Origin: an uncultured Fretibacterium sp.
GTDB lineage: Bacteria > Synergistota > Synergistia > Synergistales > Aminobacteriaceae
Direction of reading: 5' to 3'
Length of the DNA: 55,875 nucleotides
Assembly: GCF_963548695.1 (NCBI RefSeq)
Contig: NZ_CAUUWA010000010.1
Location: 1-55,875 of the forward strand
Part shown: positions 16,737 to 24,974 of the stretch, in pieces
Numbering within the stretch: the stretch's first letter is position 1
How the letters are laid out: every line of letters starts with the position of its first letter
Position numbers and translations under genes: made by a program
Notes under the pieces: generated by a model
The model's input: the letters and a program-made list of their open reading frames with translations, nothing else
Told to the model about the DNA's origin: nothing
Databases searched by the model: none

Positions 16737-17737
16737 CGGGGATGCGCGCCGCCGGCTCCGATCGAATGGGGGACCCGGCACGGATCGGGGACTCGGTACG
16801 GATGGAGGGGACGGCCCCGACGGACGCGGAGCTCCGTCCGGAGGACTTTCGCTTCGTCGAGCGGCCCGACGAGGCCTCCTTCCTCCTCAGGCCGTCCGTG
16901 AGCTACTGGCAGGACGCCTGGCGCCGTCTGAGGCGCAACCGGGCGGCCCTCTTGTCCGTGGCGCTTTTGGCGCTCGTCACGGCGCTCTGCGTCGTGGGGC
17001 CGGAGCTGACGCCCTACGGGCACGAGGCGCTGAGCATGACCGAGAAGAACCTGGGGCCCTCCGCGGCCCACTGGTTCGGGACGGACAAGATGGGGCGCGA
17101 CCTCTTCACTCGCGTCGCCGTGGGGGGGCGGGCCTCGCTGATCATCGCGCTCGCCGGCGCGCTGATCGACATCCTGATGGGCCTACTCTATGGTGGGGTG
17201 GCCGCCGGGCTGGGCGGCGCCGTCGACAACGCGATGATGCGCCTGGCGGACGTCCTGTCGAGCATCCCCTACCTGGTCCTGGCGGTACTGGTCTCCCTGA
17301 TCCTGGGCCGCGGGATGGCGAGCCTGCTGGTCGCGATGACCCTGACGGGCTGGTGCAACATGGCCTATCTGGTCCGGGGGCAGATCCTGCAGATCAAGGA
17401 GCAGGAGTTCGTCCTGGCGGCCCGGGCCCTGGGGACCTCGTCGTGGCGGATCCTCTGGAAGCACCTGATCCCCAACATCATGGGCGTCATGATCGTCGCG
17501 GTCACCTTCGACATCCCCCTCTTCATCTTCGGGGAGGCCTTCCTGTCCTACATCGGACTGGGCATCCAGCCGCCCATGACCAGCTGGGGCGCGCTGGCCT
17601 CGGGCGCGCAGCAGCAGATGCTCTTTTATCCCTGGCAGCTCTTCTTTCCCACGCTCTTCATCAGCCTGACCATGCTCTCCTTCCAGATGCTGGGCGACGG
17701 GCTCCGCGACGCGCTGGACCCCCGCGTGAGGGACTGA
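16733..17737 (+). CDS. Oligopeptide ABC transporter permease (OppC/DppC family)
   Basis: This is a 334-residue protein. After an N-terminal cytoplasmic stretch of about 60 residues comes the conserved WRRLRRNRAALLSVALLALV. WFGTDKMGRDLFTRVAVGGR is the DppC signature, and the EAA loop is near EFVLAARALGTSSWRILWKH. The N-terminal stretch is longer than usual and partly repetitive (MGDPARIGDSVRMEG), so a downstream start is possible. It pairs with the preceding permease. Confidence 0.94.
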   Translation: MTGMRAAGSDRMGDPARIGDSVRMEGTAPTDAELRPEDFRFVERPDEASFLLRPSVSYWQDAWRRLRRNRAALLSVALLALVTALCVVGPELTPYGHEALSMTEKNLGPSAAHWFGTDKMGRDLFTRVAVGGRASLIIALAGALIDILMGLLYGGVAAGLGGAVDNAMMRLADVLSSIPYLVLAVLVSLILGRGMASLLVAMTLTGWCNMAYLVRGQILQIKEQEFVLAARALGTSSWRILWKHLIPNIMGVMIVAVTFDIPLFIFGEAFLSYIGLGIQPPMTSWGALASGAQQQMLFYPWQLFFPTLFISLTMLSFQMLGDGLRDALDPRVRD

Positions 17738-17740
17738 ACT

Positions 17741-18880
17741 GTGAACGGCGCGGACAAAGGGATTGCGCACGAGAAGATCGCGGGTGGGGGGACCGAGGAC
17801 GGAAAGATCCTCGAGGTCCGGAACCTGAACGTGCACCTGAACACCCGCGACGGCCGCCTTCACGTCGTTCGGGACGTCTCCTTCGCCCTCGGCTCCGGCG
17901 AGACGCTCGTGACGGTCGGGGAGTCGGGCTGCGGAAAGTCCATGACGGCGCGGGCCCTGATGCGCCTTCTGCCGGACGAGGCGGTCGAGGTCCCGGGGAG
18001 CTCCCGCATCCTGTACCGGGGGCGGGACCTCCTGAGGCTGACGGAGCGGGAGATGCAGCGCGTCCGAGGCCGGAGCCTGGCGATGGTCTTCCAGGACCCC
18101 TCGACCTCGCTGGACCCTACCCTGACGATCGGGGAGCAGGTAGAGGAGACCCTGCTGCTCCACACGAGGCTGCGGGGCCCCGAGAGGCGGCTCCGGGTGC
18201 TCGAGATGCTGCACGCCGTGGGGATATCGAGCCCGGAGACGCGCATGAGGCAGTACCCGCACGAGCTCTCGGGCGGGATGCGCCAGCGTGTCATGATCGC
18301 CTCGGCCCTGGTCGGGACGCCCCGCGTCCTGATCGCGGACGAGCCCACGACGGCCCTCGACGTCACCACCCAGGCCGACATCCTGGACCTGATCCGGGAG
18401 CTCCAGCGGCGCTTCGAGCTCTCGGTGCTGCTGGTCACGCACGACCTGGGCGTCGCATCGGAGGTCGGGGACCGCATCCAGGTGATGTACGCGGGACAGA
18501 TCCTGGAGAGCGCCCCGAAGCGGGAACTGCTCCTCAGGCCCGCCCACCCCTACACCTGGGCGCTGCTGCGTTCCGTACCGTGTCCGGGGGGCTCGGGCCG
18601 CCCGATGCTCTACTCCCTATCCGGGACGCCGCCCGACCTGATCGAGGACCCCGGGGCCCGTCCCGCCTGCCCCTTCGCGCCGCGCTGTGACACCTGCATG
18701 GAGATCTGCACCCGCGCCGCGCCGCCGGAGTTTTCGGTGTCCGAGGAGCACCGGGTGCGGTGCTGGCTGCGCCATCCTTTGGCGCCTGACAGGGGAACAG
18801 GTCTCCTAAAGTCCCTTATCGGGGGGCCTTGCCCCCCGCACCCCCCAGCAGGGGAACAAGTCCCCCTGCACCCCTACTGA
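17741..18880 (+). CDS. Oligopeptide ABC transporter ATP-binding protein (OppD/DppD family) with a repeat-derived tail
   Basis: This is 379 residues from GTG 17741, four bases after the permease stop. Walker A is GESGCGKSMT, the Q-loop is MVFQDPSTSLDPT, the signature is LSGGMRQRVMIA and Walker B is LIADEPTTALD. The oligopeptide C-terminal cysteine motif (CPFAPRCDTCMEIC) is present. Normal homology ends near RVRCWLRHP (about base 18780). The last 30 or so residues (GPCPPHPPAGEQVPLHPY) are encoded by the palindromic element at 18820-18976, and the stop codon lies inside that element. The tail is probably neutral. Confidence 0.92.
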   Translation: MNGADKGIAHEKIAGGGTEDGKILEVRNLNVHLNTRDGRLHVVRDVSFALGSGETLVTVGESGCGKSMTARALMRLLPDEAVEVPGSSRILYRGRDLLRLTEREMQRVRGRSLAMVFQDPSTSLDPTLTIGEQVEETLLLHTRLRGPERRLRVLEMLHAVGISSPETRMRQYPHELSGGMRQRVMIASALVGTPRVLIADEPTTALDVTTQADILDLIRELQRRFELSVLLVTHDLGVASEVGDRIQVMYAGQILESAPKRELLLRPAHPYTWALLRSVPCPGGSGRPMLYSLSGTPPDLIEDPGARPACPFAPRCDTCMEICTRAAPPEFSVSEEHRVRCWLRHPLAPDRGTGLLKSLIGGPCPPHPPAGEQVPLHPY

Positions 18881-18976
18881 CCGTTCTCGTCAGGGGAGCA
18901 ACGCTCCCCTGACGAGAACGGTAACAGGGATCCAAGGGAGCTTGCTCCCTTGGCGGGGTTCGGGGCAGAGCCCCGA
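18820..18976 (+). repeat. Composite palindromic repeat, family 1, copy 1
   Basis: This is a chain of hairpins: GGGGGGC-CTT-GCCCCCC (18821-18837), GGGGA-ACAAG-TCCCC, a perfect 20-bp stem with AAC loop (18880-18922), CCAAGGGAG-CT-TGCTCCCTTGG (about 18932-18952) and CGGGGC-AGA-GCCCCG (18961-18975). Apart from the central stem, its reverse complement aligns along its length with the element at 43343-43500. It encodes the end of the OppD-type protein and lies just before the OppF-type gene, 53 bases from its start codon. Confidence 0.85.
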
Positions 18977-19028
18977 GGAGAACTTCAGGAGAGCTTGTGC
19001 CCCTGTGAAGCGAAAGGAGGGAAGCGGC

Positions 19029-20003
19029 ATGGTGCCGACGAAAAAAACGCTGCTGCGCGTGGAGCGCCTCTGCCGGTACTTCCGGCTCCGCGGAGGCCGC
19101 ATCCTGAGGGCGGTGGACGACGTCAGCTTCGAGGTCGCCCGGGGAGAGACCCTGGGGATCGTCGGGGAGTCCGGGTGCGGCAAGAGCACCCTGGGCCGGA
19201 CCATCCTGGGGCTTCACCCCGCGACCTCCGGCTCCGTGTTCTTCGACGGGCTCGACGTGCACGCCGCCAGGGGGGCCGAGCGGCTGCACTTCAAGAAGCG
19301 GGCGCAGATCGTGCTGCAGAACCCCTACGCCTCCCTGAACCCCCGGATGACCGTCGGGGACATCGTGGCCGAGGGGCTGGACGCCCACCGCCTGTGCCGG
19401 GACAAGCGGGAACGCGAGGAGCGGGTCTGCCGCCTTCTCGAGCGGATGGGGCTGAGGCCGGAGTTCCGCTCCCGATACCCCCACGAGTTCTCCGGCGGGC
19501 AGTGCCAGCGCATCGGCATCGCCCGGGCCCTGGCCGTGGAGCCGGAGCTGCTGGTCTGCGACGAGCCGATCTCGGCGCTGGACGTCTCCATCCAGGCCCA
19601 GATCGTCAACCTCCTCGTGGACCTGCGGCGGGACCTCGGGCTGACGTCGCTCTTCATCGCGCACGACCTGGCCGTGGTGCGCCACATCTCCGACCGCGTC
19701 GGAGTCCTGTACCTGGGCGCCCTCGTGGAGCTGGCCGGGACGGCCCAACTCTACGGGGAGCCGCTTCACCCGTACACCCGGGCGCTGCTCTCGTCCATCC
19801 CGGACGTCGATCCGGACAACCCCATGAGCGCGCGGAGGGTGCGCCTGAGCGGCGAGGTGGGCAGCCCCGTCGATTTTCAGTGCGGCTGCCGTTTTGCCCC
19901 ACGCTGCCCGCTGGCCGAGGAACGGTGCCGTCAGTTCCGGCCCGAGCTCGAGGAGGTGTCGCCGGGCCACTTCGTGGCGTGTCATCGCGTCGGGAGGGGC
20001 TGA
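19029..20003 (+). CDS. Oligopeptide ABC transporter ATP-binding protein (OppF/DppF family)
   Basis: This is 324 residues from the ATG at 19029, with AAGGAGG at 19014-19020. Walker A is GESGCGKSTLG, the Q-loop is VLQNPYASLNPR, the signature is FSGGQCQRIGIA and Walker B is LVCDEPISALD. The C-terminal cysteine cluster CRFAPRCPLAEERC is typical of OppF/DppF. It completes the five-gene importer. An upstream in-frame extension runs through the palindromic element and is not plausible as coding. Confidence 0.94.
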   Translation: MVPTKKTLLRVERLCRYFRLRGGRILRAVDDVSFEVARGETLGIVGESGCGKSTLGRTILGLHPATSGSVFFDGLDVHAARGAERLHFKKRAQIVLQNPYASLNPRMTVGDIVAEGLDAHRLCRDKREREERVCRLLERMGLRPEFRSRYPHEFSGGQCQRIGIARALAVEPELLVCDEPISALDVSIQAQIVNLLVDLRRDLGLTSLFIAHDLAVVRHISDRVGVLYLGALVELAGTAQLYGEPLHPYTRALLSSIPDVDPDNPMSARRVRLSGEVGSPVDFQCGCRFAPRCPLAEERCRQFRPELEEVSPGHFVACHRVGRG

Positions 20004-20016
20004 AGGGCGATTTACG

Positions 20017-20111
20017 AAACGCCTTTTTCGTGACGGGCCTCCCTGATGAAGAACGTAAGCGAAGCCCCGTGGCTTCGGCTTCGACGAGTCAGAGTAACAA
20101 AAAAAGCGTTT
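20017..20111 (+). repeat. Nested hairpin after the peptide-importer operon, with a partial family-2 motif
   Basis: An outer imperfect stem (20017-20034 with 20094-20111, 15 of 18 positions pairing) encloses an inner hairpin GAAGCC-CCGT-GGCTTC (20061-20076). The stretch GTAAGCGAAGCCCCGTGGC and the following GGCTTCGAC match, in reverse, the first hairpin of the family-2 repeats at 22.7 and 23.0 kb. It lies 14 bases after the OppF-type stop codon and may act as a terminator. The right arm contains seven A's. Confidence 0.5.
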
Positions 20112-20250
20112 ACACAGAGCTTGAACTTTAGAACACATAACTTACAGCGATTTTCATCCGGTTCCCCTCCCTCGGGAGCTCCGGGTGAAGCGTGCCACGA
20201 GTACACCGGTCACCTGAGACAACGTGACAACCATGGCAAACCCAAGGACA

Positions 20251-20280
20251 TAAAAAAGAGGAGGGCCAAAGCCCTCCTCC
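20251..20280 (-). terminator. Rho-independent terminator of the SLH porin gene
   Basis: Read on the minus strand this is GAGGAGGGC-TTTG-GCCCTCCTC followed by six T's (the A's at 20252-20257). It begins about 20 bases after the porin stop codon, which is a textbook position. Confidence 0.85.
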
Positions 20281-20300
20281 TTTAAATGATACTTGTGGAA

Positions 20301-21821
20301 CTAGAACGACACCTGCGTACGGAAACGAAGGATGTTGTCGTCGTCCTTCTTGTCCCAATCGACCTTCACGAAGTTCAGGCCGAACTTGACATTGGGATTG
20401 TAGATGTACTGCACGCCCAGGCCCCACTCCTTGAAGTCCTCACTGGCATCCTTGTCGAAGTCGTAGTTGTAGTAGAACAGGTGGGTAGCCCACTTCTCGT
20501 TCCACTCCTGACCCAGCCCAATACGCCAGTACTTCAGGTCATCGGGAAGAATGACCTCGGATCCTACCTCGCCCTGGGCAAAAACTGCACCCGTCAGCCC
20601 AGCCGGAACAACGAACCCTGCATCCATCTGGCCGTACTCCAGCCACACGCTGGTGAACTTCAGGGCCTCCTGCTTCACGTCAAGGACGAGCTTCCACGTG
20701 TTGGTACTGTCGAAATCAGCATCGTACCACTTATTACTGGCAGCACTCCACCAATCTCCGTTCACCTGCTGATGGTAGACGATCCCCTTCAGGGCGATGT
20801 TGTCGTTAAAATTGAAGCGCAGGCCTCCGAAGACCGTCCAGAGATTGTCGAAGCTGAAGCTCCCATCAACCAACTTCCCCTTCGCGGGCTCGGCATTGTC
20901 GCCGATGAAGGCCTGAAAACCCAAGTCAAGGCCAAACTGCTCCGTGAACTGGAGCTTGCCCATCAGGAAGAGCTCCCACGCGCCCCATGCCTCCAAAACA
21001 TCGGGGTCATCCGTCTTCCCCAGATTCACATCGAAAAGATTAGGATGCGCCACATAAGCATGGACACTCCCCATGCCGAAGCTCTTGGTCCAGCCCAGCC
21101 CGTCCGTCGTACGGTCGGTCAGGTAAGAATCGAGCCCATAGAAGCCGCCCGTCGCCTCGAAGTCCGTAGCCCCTCCGAGGTAGTAGTCCTCCTCCATATC
21201 CCACTCGAAGCGCCCCGGAATGAACGTAGACTCCCAGTAGAAAGGAACCTCCACATAAAAGCGAGTCCACCCCGTATCCAGACCATCCAGGCGTCCCACA
21301 AAGTGCATGGGGTTCTCCTCGTCGCCGAACCAACGCTCAAACACCAGACGTGAACGAGAAACCCTGGAGCTTCCCTCGGAGATCGGAGCCTCATTGCTAT
21401 CCTTGTTCTTGAGGTCCACGCGAAGCTGCCCGCTCAGCTTCCAGCCGCCAAGGCGATCCTCGATGATCGAAACGCGCTTGTCCAGAGCATCAACCTTCAC
21501 GCCCAGCGCGTCCAGCTCGTCCTTGAACTCCACAACGAGCTTCTTCAGCATCTCAACGTCCTGCTTGCTGGCCTTCGTCATATCGACGACCGCAAGAGCA
21601 CGGGCCAGAGCGGAGGCCATCTCATAACGGGTGGTGGGCTGCTTGCCCTTGTAGGTACCGTCCGGATAGCCGGAGAGGATGCCGTGAGCGGCCAGCTGGC
21701 CGATCGCGTCATAGGCCCAGTGGTTCATCGGAACGTCCATGAACGGGTTCGTTGCCGCGAAGACGGGAGCGGCAAACGCAAAAAGAACCGCGACTGCAAC
21801 AACTGCTGCAAACTTTTTCAT
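20301..21821 (-). CDS. Outer-membrane porin with S-layer homology domain
   Basis: This is a 506-residue protein. A signal peptide (MKKFAAVVAVAVLFAFAAPVFA) is followed by one SLH domain at about residues 25-75 (FMDVPMNHWAYDAIGQLAAH, GYPDGTYKGKQPTTRYEMA). A coiled coil spans about 80-125 (VEMLKKLVVEFKDELDALGV). The rest is a beta-rich barrel with alternating aromatic strands, ending in the outer-membrane targeting residue Phe (FRTQVSF). This arrangement is the major porin type (OmpM/Omp-alpha-like) of Synergistota, Thermotogota and Negativicutes; the SLH domain tethers the envelope to the cell wall. The gene has its own terminator. Confidence 0.92.
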   Translation of the reverse strand: MKKFAAVVAVAVLFAFAAPVFAATNPFMDVPMNHWAYDAIGQLAAHGILSGYPDGTYKGKQPTTRYEMASALARALAVVDMTKASKQDVEMLKKLVVEFKDELDALGVKVDALDKRVSIIEDRLGGWKLSGQLRVDLKNKDSNEAPISEGSSRVSRSRLVFERWFGDEENPMHFVGRLDGLDTGWTRFYVEVPFYWESTFIPGRFEWDMEEDYYLGGATDFEATGGFYGLDSYLTDRTTDGLGWTKSFGMGSVHAYVAHPNLFDVNLGKTDDPDVLEAWGAWELFLMGKLQFTEQFGLDLGFQAFIGDNAEPAKGKLVDGSFSFDNLWTVFGGLRFNFNDNIALKGIVYHQQVNGDWWSAASNKWYDADFDSTNTWKLVLDVKQEALKFTSVWLEYGQMDAGFVVPAGLTGAVFAQGEVGSEVILPDDLKYWRIGLGQEWNEKWATHLFYYNYDFDKDASEDFKEWGLGVQYIYNPNVKFGLNFVKVDWDKKDDDNILRFRTQVSF

Positions 21822-22226
21822 TACTGTGTTACCCCCTTATTGTTTTGTCAAGATACACTAAAAATTGACCTTTACCTGCGCCCTCGGACCCTATGCCCCG
21901 AAAGCCCTCAAGGGGAACACAAAAGTGACCTTGTTTCCTTTTTTGTCCGCCCCTTGGACCTTTTGAGTTTCGAGCCCTCCGGCACCTTCCTTCGATCCTT
22001 CGTCCTTTATGGCATCAGGGGGGGTATTCACACCTCTCTCTCCTGCCCTCGGGAATGCTCCTGCTGATCGAACTTGGAAGCCTTTCGTCCGACGCTGCGG
22101 AATCTACACAGACGTCATCACGTATATTACACGAAATGGTCAAAAACAAAATAGGCCTCAGGACTCATTTGGCATGAATCTGGATATACATCTCGTCGTC
22201 TCAACTCATCGATTTCGCAATTCCAT
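21822..22226. other. Intergenic region upstream of the porin gene
   Basis: About 400 bases with no convincing gene. A GGGGG ribosome-site candidate precedes the porin ATG on the minus strand. A TTGACA also occurs there, but it is too close to the start codon to be a -35 for a leadered transcript. No clear promoter is visible. Confidence 0.4.
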
Positions 22227-22243
22227 TAAGCAGACGGCCAGCC
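22227..22243 (-). repeat. Family-2 repeat, terminal half-site
   Basis: TAAGCAGACGGCCAGC here matches the terminus of the copy at 22521 and, in reverse complement, the end of the copy at 45676. The rest of the element is absent, so this is a broken copy. Confidence 0.5.
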
Positions 22244-22520
22244 CTGATAAAACCTTTAAGACCTTTAAGCGTTTCTTTTACTTCGTTGAAGTTTGCAGTT
22301 CTCTTAAGCGCTCCGTCGAGAGCCCGGTCACCCTCGAGACCAGAAGGATATCGACATTCTCCCTCAGTAACGCCACAGCCGTCTCCTCCACTCCCTCGGC
22401 TTTGCCCTCGGCTTTGCCCTCGGCTCGGCCGAGCTGGATACCTCTTGCCTCTCCCAGCTGGATGCCTTTTTCTATCCCTTTACGCTCCATGATGCTGACA
22501 TACATGCGTCTCGCCTCCCT

Positions 22521-22612
22521 TAAGCAGACGGCCAGCTCTTTTCAGCCTGCAAGGCTGAAAATGCTGTGCCGGTCGCTTATGCTGAACGGCAACACAGTTG
22601 TTGCCGTTCGGC
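22521..22612 (-). repeat. Palindromic repeat, family 2, copy E (reverse orientation)
   Basis: It is bounded by TAAGCAGACGG (22521) and GGTCGCTTA (22579), with a central hairpin TTTTCAGCC-TGCAA-GGCTGAAAA and an adjoining stem GAACGGCAACA-CAGT-TGTTGCCGTTC (22584-22609). Its framework is the reverse complement of the copy at 45584-45676 while the stems differ. It interrupts the Rpn pseudogene immediately before the third fragment. Confidence 0.75.
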
Positions 22613-22694
22613 GCAACAAACAGCCAGCCCTCCAGGGCTGTTAAGCCCTGGAGGCTGTGTCGGTACGGCAAGCCGTAAACCTTCGGTCCGCTTA
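22613..22694 (-). repeat. Palindromic repeat, family 2, degenerate copy F
   Basis: CAGCCAGC, then a stem CCTCCAGGGCT-GTTA-AGCCCTGGAGG (about 22630-22655), then CTGTGTCGGT and a terminal GGTCCGCTTA. This follows the framework of copy E (GGCCAGCTC, stem, TGCTGTGCCGGTCGCTTA) with a different stem and several changes. Confidence 0.5.
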
Positions 22695-22719
22695 TAGAAA
22701 AAACTGTAGCGCCTCACTG

Positions 22720-22810
22720 CGTCGAAGCGAAGCCACGGGGCTTCGCCTCGACGTAAGCGATCAACACGCCCCGCGAGGCTGACGCCTCACGGAAGGCGGT
22801 TGCCTGCTTA
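22720..22810 (+). repeat. Palindromic repeat, family 2, copy B
   Basis: First hairpin CGTCGAAGCGAAGCC-ACGG-GGCTTCGCCTCGACG (one unpaired position), then TAAGCGATCAACACGCC, second hairpin GCGAGGC-TGAC-GCCTCACG, and the terminus GGTTGCCTGCTTA. From AAGCGA to the end it is identical to copy C. Its right end abuts fragment b of the Rpn pseudogene and provides its TAA stop on the minus strand. Confidence 0.85.
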
Positions 22811-23027
22811 AAAAATCACAGGCGCCAGGTCCCCGTACTCCTGCCCGTCCTCGGACGTCGCGATCACGTCAAAACGGGGCAGCTTCGCGTCTCGGCGCAG
22901 GGGCAGGCTCTCGCAGTCCCCATATCTCACGTCCTCGATCCTGCGTGCGCTTCCATCCGGGTCGATGTCCAACAGAACCTCACTGCGTCGGGCCGGAGAC
23001 CGTGGAACAGGCTGCGTCACCTACTCG

Positions 23028-23119
23028 CGTCGAAGTCGAAGCCACTGGGCTTCGCTTCGACATAAGCGATCAACACGCCCCGCGAGGCTGACGCCTCACG
23101 GAAGGCGGTTGCCTGCTTA
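23028..23119 (+). repeat. Palindromic repeat, family 2, copy C
   Basis: It differs from copy B only in its first hairpin (ACTG loop and a few arm changes) and is identical over the last 55 or so bases. Its right end abuts fragment a of the Rpn pseudogene after the FFKYL codons and supplies the TAA stop. Confidence 0.85.
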
Positions 23120-23233
23120 CAGGTACTTGAAAAAACGATCACTCAGACGATCCAGTTGGATCCGCGGACCGTTACCACCCTTCGTCATCTCGACCTCCTC
23201 CGGCCTCATCACTGTATCCTTCCGCCTTTTTGC

Positions 23234-23242
23234 ATTATAGCA
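23234..23242 (-). promoter_or_regulatory. Extended -10 promoter (TGCTATAAT) of the broken Rpn gene
   Basis: The minus strand carries TGCTATAAT, identical to the element ahead of the intact Rpn gene at 1847-1855, about 45 bases before the pseudogene start. Survival of the promoter and ribosome site suggests the gene was broken recently. Confidence 0.5.
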
Positions 23243-23561
23243 TCCGCCCCACAGTACCTTCGCCAAGTCCGTCATGTGCCGGCTCGGGTTCTCCTTCACG
23301 CATTTGGTCATGTGGATCTCCGCGGCAAAATGGTAGAGACAGTGGTTTACCCCGTGCGTGTGCATCACGCCTATCTCGCCGTGTGCATCCCTCTTATCGC
23401 CTCTCCTCATTCCATAAGATCGACGCCCACCTGCCGGTGGGCGTCGATCTATTTGCCGCGAACCTCGCGGTACGGGCTCCCGAAACGGGAGTAAGATAGC
23501 TCATACAGAGGAGATCGATCCGGAAATACAAGGGAATGCCGATCCAGTCCATAAAGCCTCC
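23243..23561. other. Intergenic region with a strong hairpin
   Basis: A perfect 15-bp stem (AGATCGACGCCCACC, loop TGCC) occupies 23418-23451, about 110 bases after the amidohydrolase stop on the minus strand. It lacks a clear T-tract on either side. The minus strand between 23410 and 23243 has an open frame with a protein-like stretch (HTHGVNHCLYHFAAEIHMTK), but I cannot identify it. It has no independent start signals and may be a gene remnant or chance. Confidence 0.4.
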
Positions 23562-24812
23562 CTAGTCTTTTCCGCCCTTGACGAACATCCCCTCCTTCAT
23601 GATGACCTCCATCTTCTCCACCGCCACGTTGCGGATGTCCTCCAGCGGGTTCCCGGAGAGCACCAACAGATCGGCGAACTTGCCGGCTTCCACCGTCCCG
23701 GTGACGTCCCCGACCTTCAGCATCTCGGCCCCGATCTTGGTGGCGGCCATCAGGGTGTCCATCTCGGAGATTCCCGCCTTTTCGACGAAGGAATACATCT
23801 CCCCCAGCGCCGTGATGCCGTAAGGGGTCAAGCTGGAGCAAAACGAGTCCGACCCGATCGTAAGCCCGATGCCCTTCTCCTTGGCCTTACGAAGGTTCGC
23901 ATAGACGCGGTTGAGCTCCTTCTCCGCCACCGTGGCGCCCTCGTACTTGTCGTGAACCTCGGGGATATAGGGCGGAGCGTAGGTCTTGAACCACTCGTTC
24001 AGGAACTGGATCGTGGGGCAGAAGTAGATGCCCTTCTTCGCCATGATATCCAGGCATTCGTCGTTCAGCGTCTGGCCGTGAATGATCAGGTGCACTCCCG
24101 CCTTGGCGGAGTCCAGCGCGCCGCCGTACCCCTCGGCGTGAGACCACACCGGGATGTGTACCATGGCGCACTCGTCCACGACCGCCTGAATCTCCTCAAG
24201 CGTGTAGTGCTGGTCCAGCTTCTGGTCCCAGCGCCAGATGCCGCCGCCCGTGGACCAGATTTTGATCGCGTCCGGATTGTCGCGCAGACGCCTGCGGACG
24301 GCCTTGCGCAGGTCCCAGGGACCGTCCACCCGCTCGGCCCAGGGATGAGACTCGTTGTTGTAGTAAGCCGGCAGCTTGTGGCTGTCGCCGTGGCCGCAGG
24401 TACGGCAGAATCCCAGGCCGGTGCCGACCACACGGGGCCCCGTCATGACCCCCGCTTCGATCATGTCTCGAATCTGCAGCCCCGACCGGGATATCTCGCC
24501 CACCGTGGTGAGCCCGCGCTCGAGGCACTCGTGCGCCTGCTGTACCGCCACGACCGTCTTCTGGACTACGTTCTCCAGCACCCAATCGCTGTCGTCGTCG
24601 GTGAGGTTCCCGGAGAAGTGCAGATGGCTGTCCACCAGCCCGGGGATGAGCGTCTTTCCGGACACATCGACCTTCTTATAGTCCCCCCCGAAATCCTTCC
24701 GGGGGCCCGCGTACTCGATCTTGCGATCATTCACCAATACCAGAGAATCCTTTACAGGCTCGGCTCCCGTACCGTCGATCAGCAACGCCCCTACAAACGC
24801 CGTCTTTGTCAC
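23562..24812 (-). CDS. Metal-dependent amidohydrolase (imidazolonepropionase/prolidase-like)
   Basis: This is a 416-residue cytosolic enzyme. It has the N-terminal beta-sandwich strands (AFVGALLIDGTGAEPVKDSL) and the amidohydrolase metal site: His63 and His65 in DSHLHF, a probable metal-bridging Lys in AIKIWSTGG, His in WSHAEGYGG, His in LIIHGQTL and Asp in TIGSDSF. Close families hydrolyse Xaa-Pro or Xaa-Arg dipeptides, imidazolonepropionate or N-acyl amino acids; the substrate cannot be fixed from sequence. The amino-acid permease gene just upstream on the same strand suggests the pair imports and cleaves an amino-acid derivative. Confidence 0.88.
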   Translation of the reverse strand: MTKTAFVGALLIDGTGAEPVKDSLVLVNDRKIEYAGPRKDFGGDYKKVDVSGKTLIPGLVDSHLHFSGNLTDDDSDWVLENVVQKTVVAVQQAHECLERGLTTVGEISRSGLQIRDMIEAGVMTGPRVVGTGLGFCRTCGHGDSHKLPAYYNNESHPWAERVDGPWDLRKAVRRRLRDNPDAIKIWSTGGGIWRWDQKLDQHYTLEEIQAVVDECAMVHIPVWSHAEGYGGALDSAKAGVHLIIHGQTLNDECLDIMAKKGIYFCPTIQFLNEWFKTYAPPYIPEVHDKYEGATVAEKELNRVYANLRKAKEKGIGLTIGSDSFCSSLTPYGITALGEMYSFVEKAGISEMDTLMAATKIGAEMLKVGDVTGTVEAGKFADLLVLSGNPLEDIRNVAVEKMEVIMKEGMFVKGGKD

Positions 24813-24974
24813 AACAAAACCCTCCCAACCTCAAAGTATTTGAAACAAGCACCGACACAAGCCTTACGCGACCCCAAAACCGGGGCTCAGCGCCCTTTCG
24901 ACAAGGGGCCCGGCCCTAACGTCGATCAGGCGGCATGGAACTCAACGAAACGGACGAATCTAGAACAGACAAAT

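Larger units (their letters stand above)
22278..23188 (-). pseudogene. Rpn family nuclease gene cut into three pieces by palindromic repeats
   Basis: Three minus-strand fragments lie in order. (a) 23188-23117: a start with a GGAGGAGG ribosome site, MTKGGNGPRIQLDRLSDRFF then KYL, the family's N-terminus. (b) 23020-22808: PRFDVIATSEDGQE joined directly to YGDLAPVIF, so the catalytic E-x-Q stretch present in the intact paralogue at 1889-2824 has been lost. (c) about 22520-22278: EARRMYVSIMERKGIEKG, then the charged GKAEGKAEG repeat and a C-terminal helix ending LSTERLRELQTSTK. Family-2 repeats sit at each break. In fragments a and b the repeat terminus itself (TAAGCAGG) supplies an in-frame stop. 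Confidence 0.75.

Noticed and set aside
21822..21870. TTGACA upstream of the SLH porin as a promoter -35
   Set aside because: On the minus strand it lies too close to the start codon, with no -10 at proper spacing before the ATG.
22500..23130. CRISPR-like array from the repeated segments
   Set aside because: The repeats are long palindromic elements of unequal spacing with variable stems, in both orientations; there are no uniform spacers and no cas genes.
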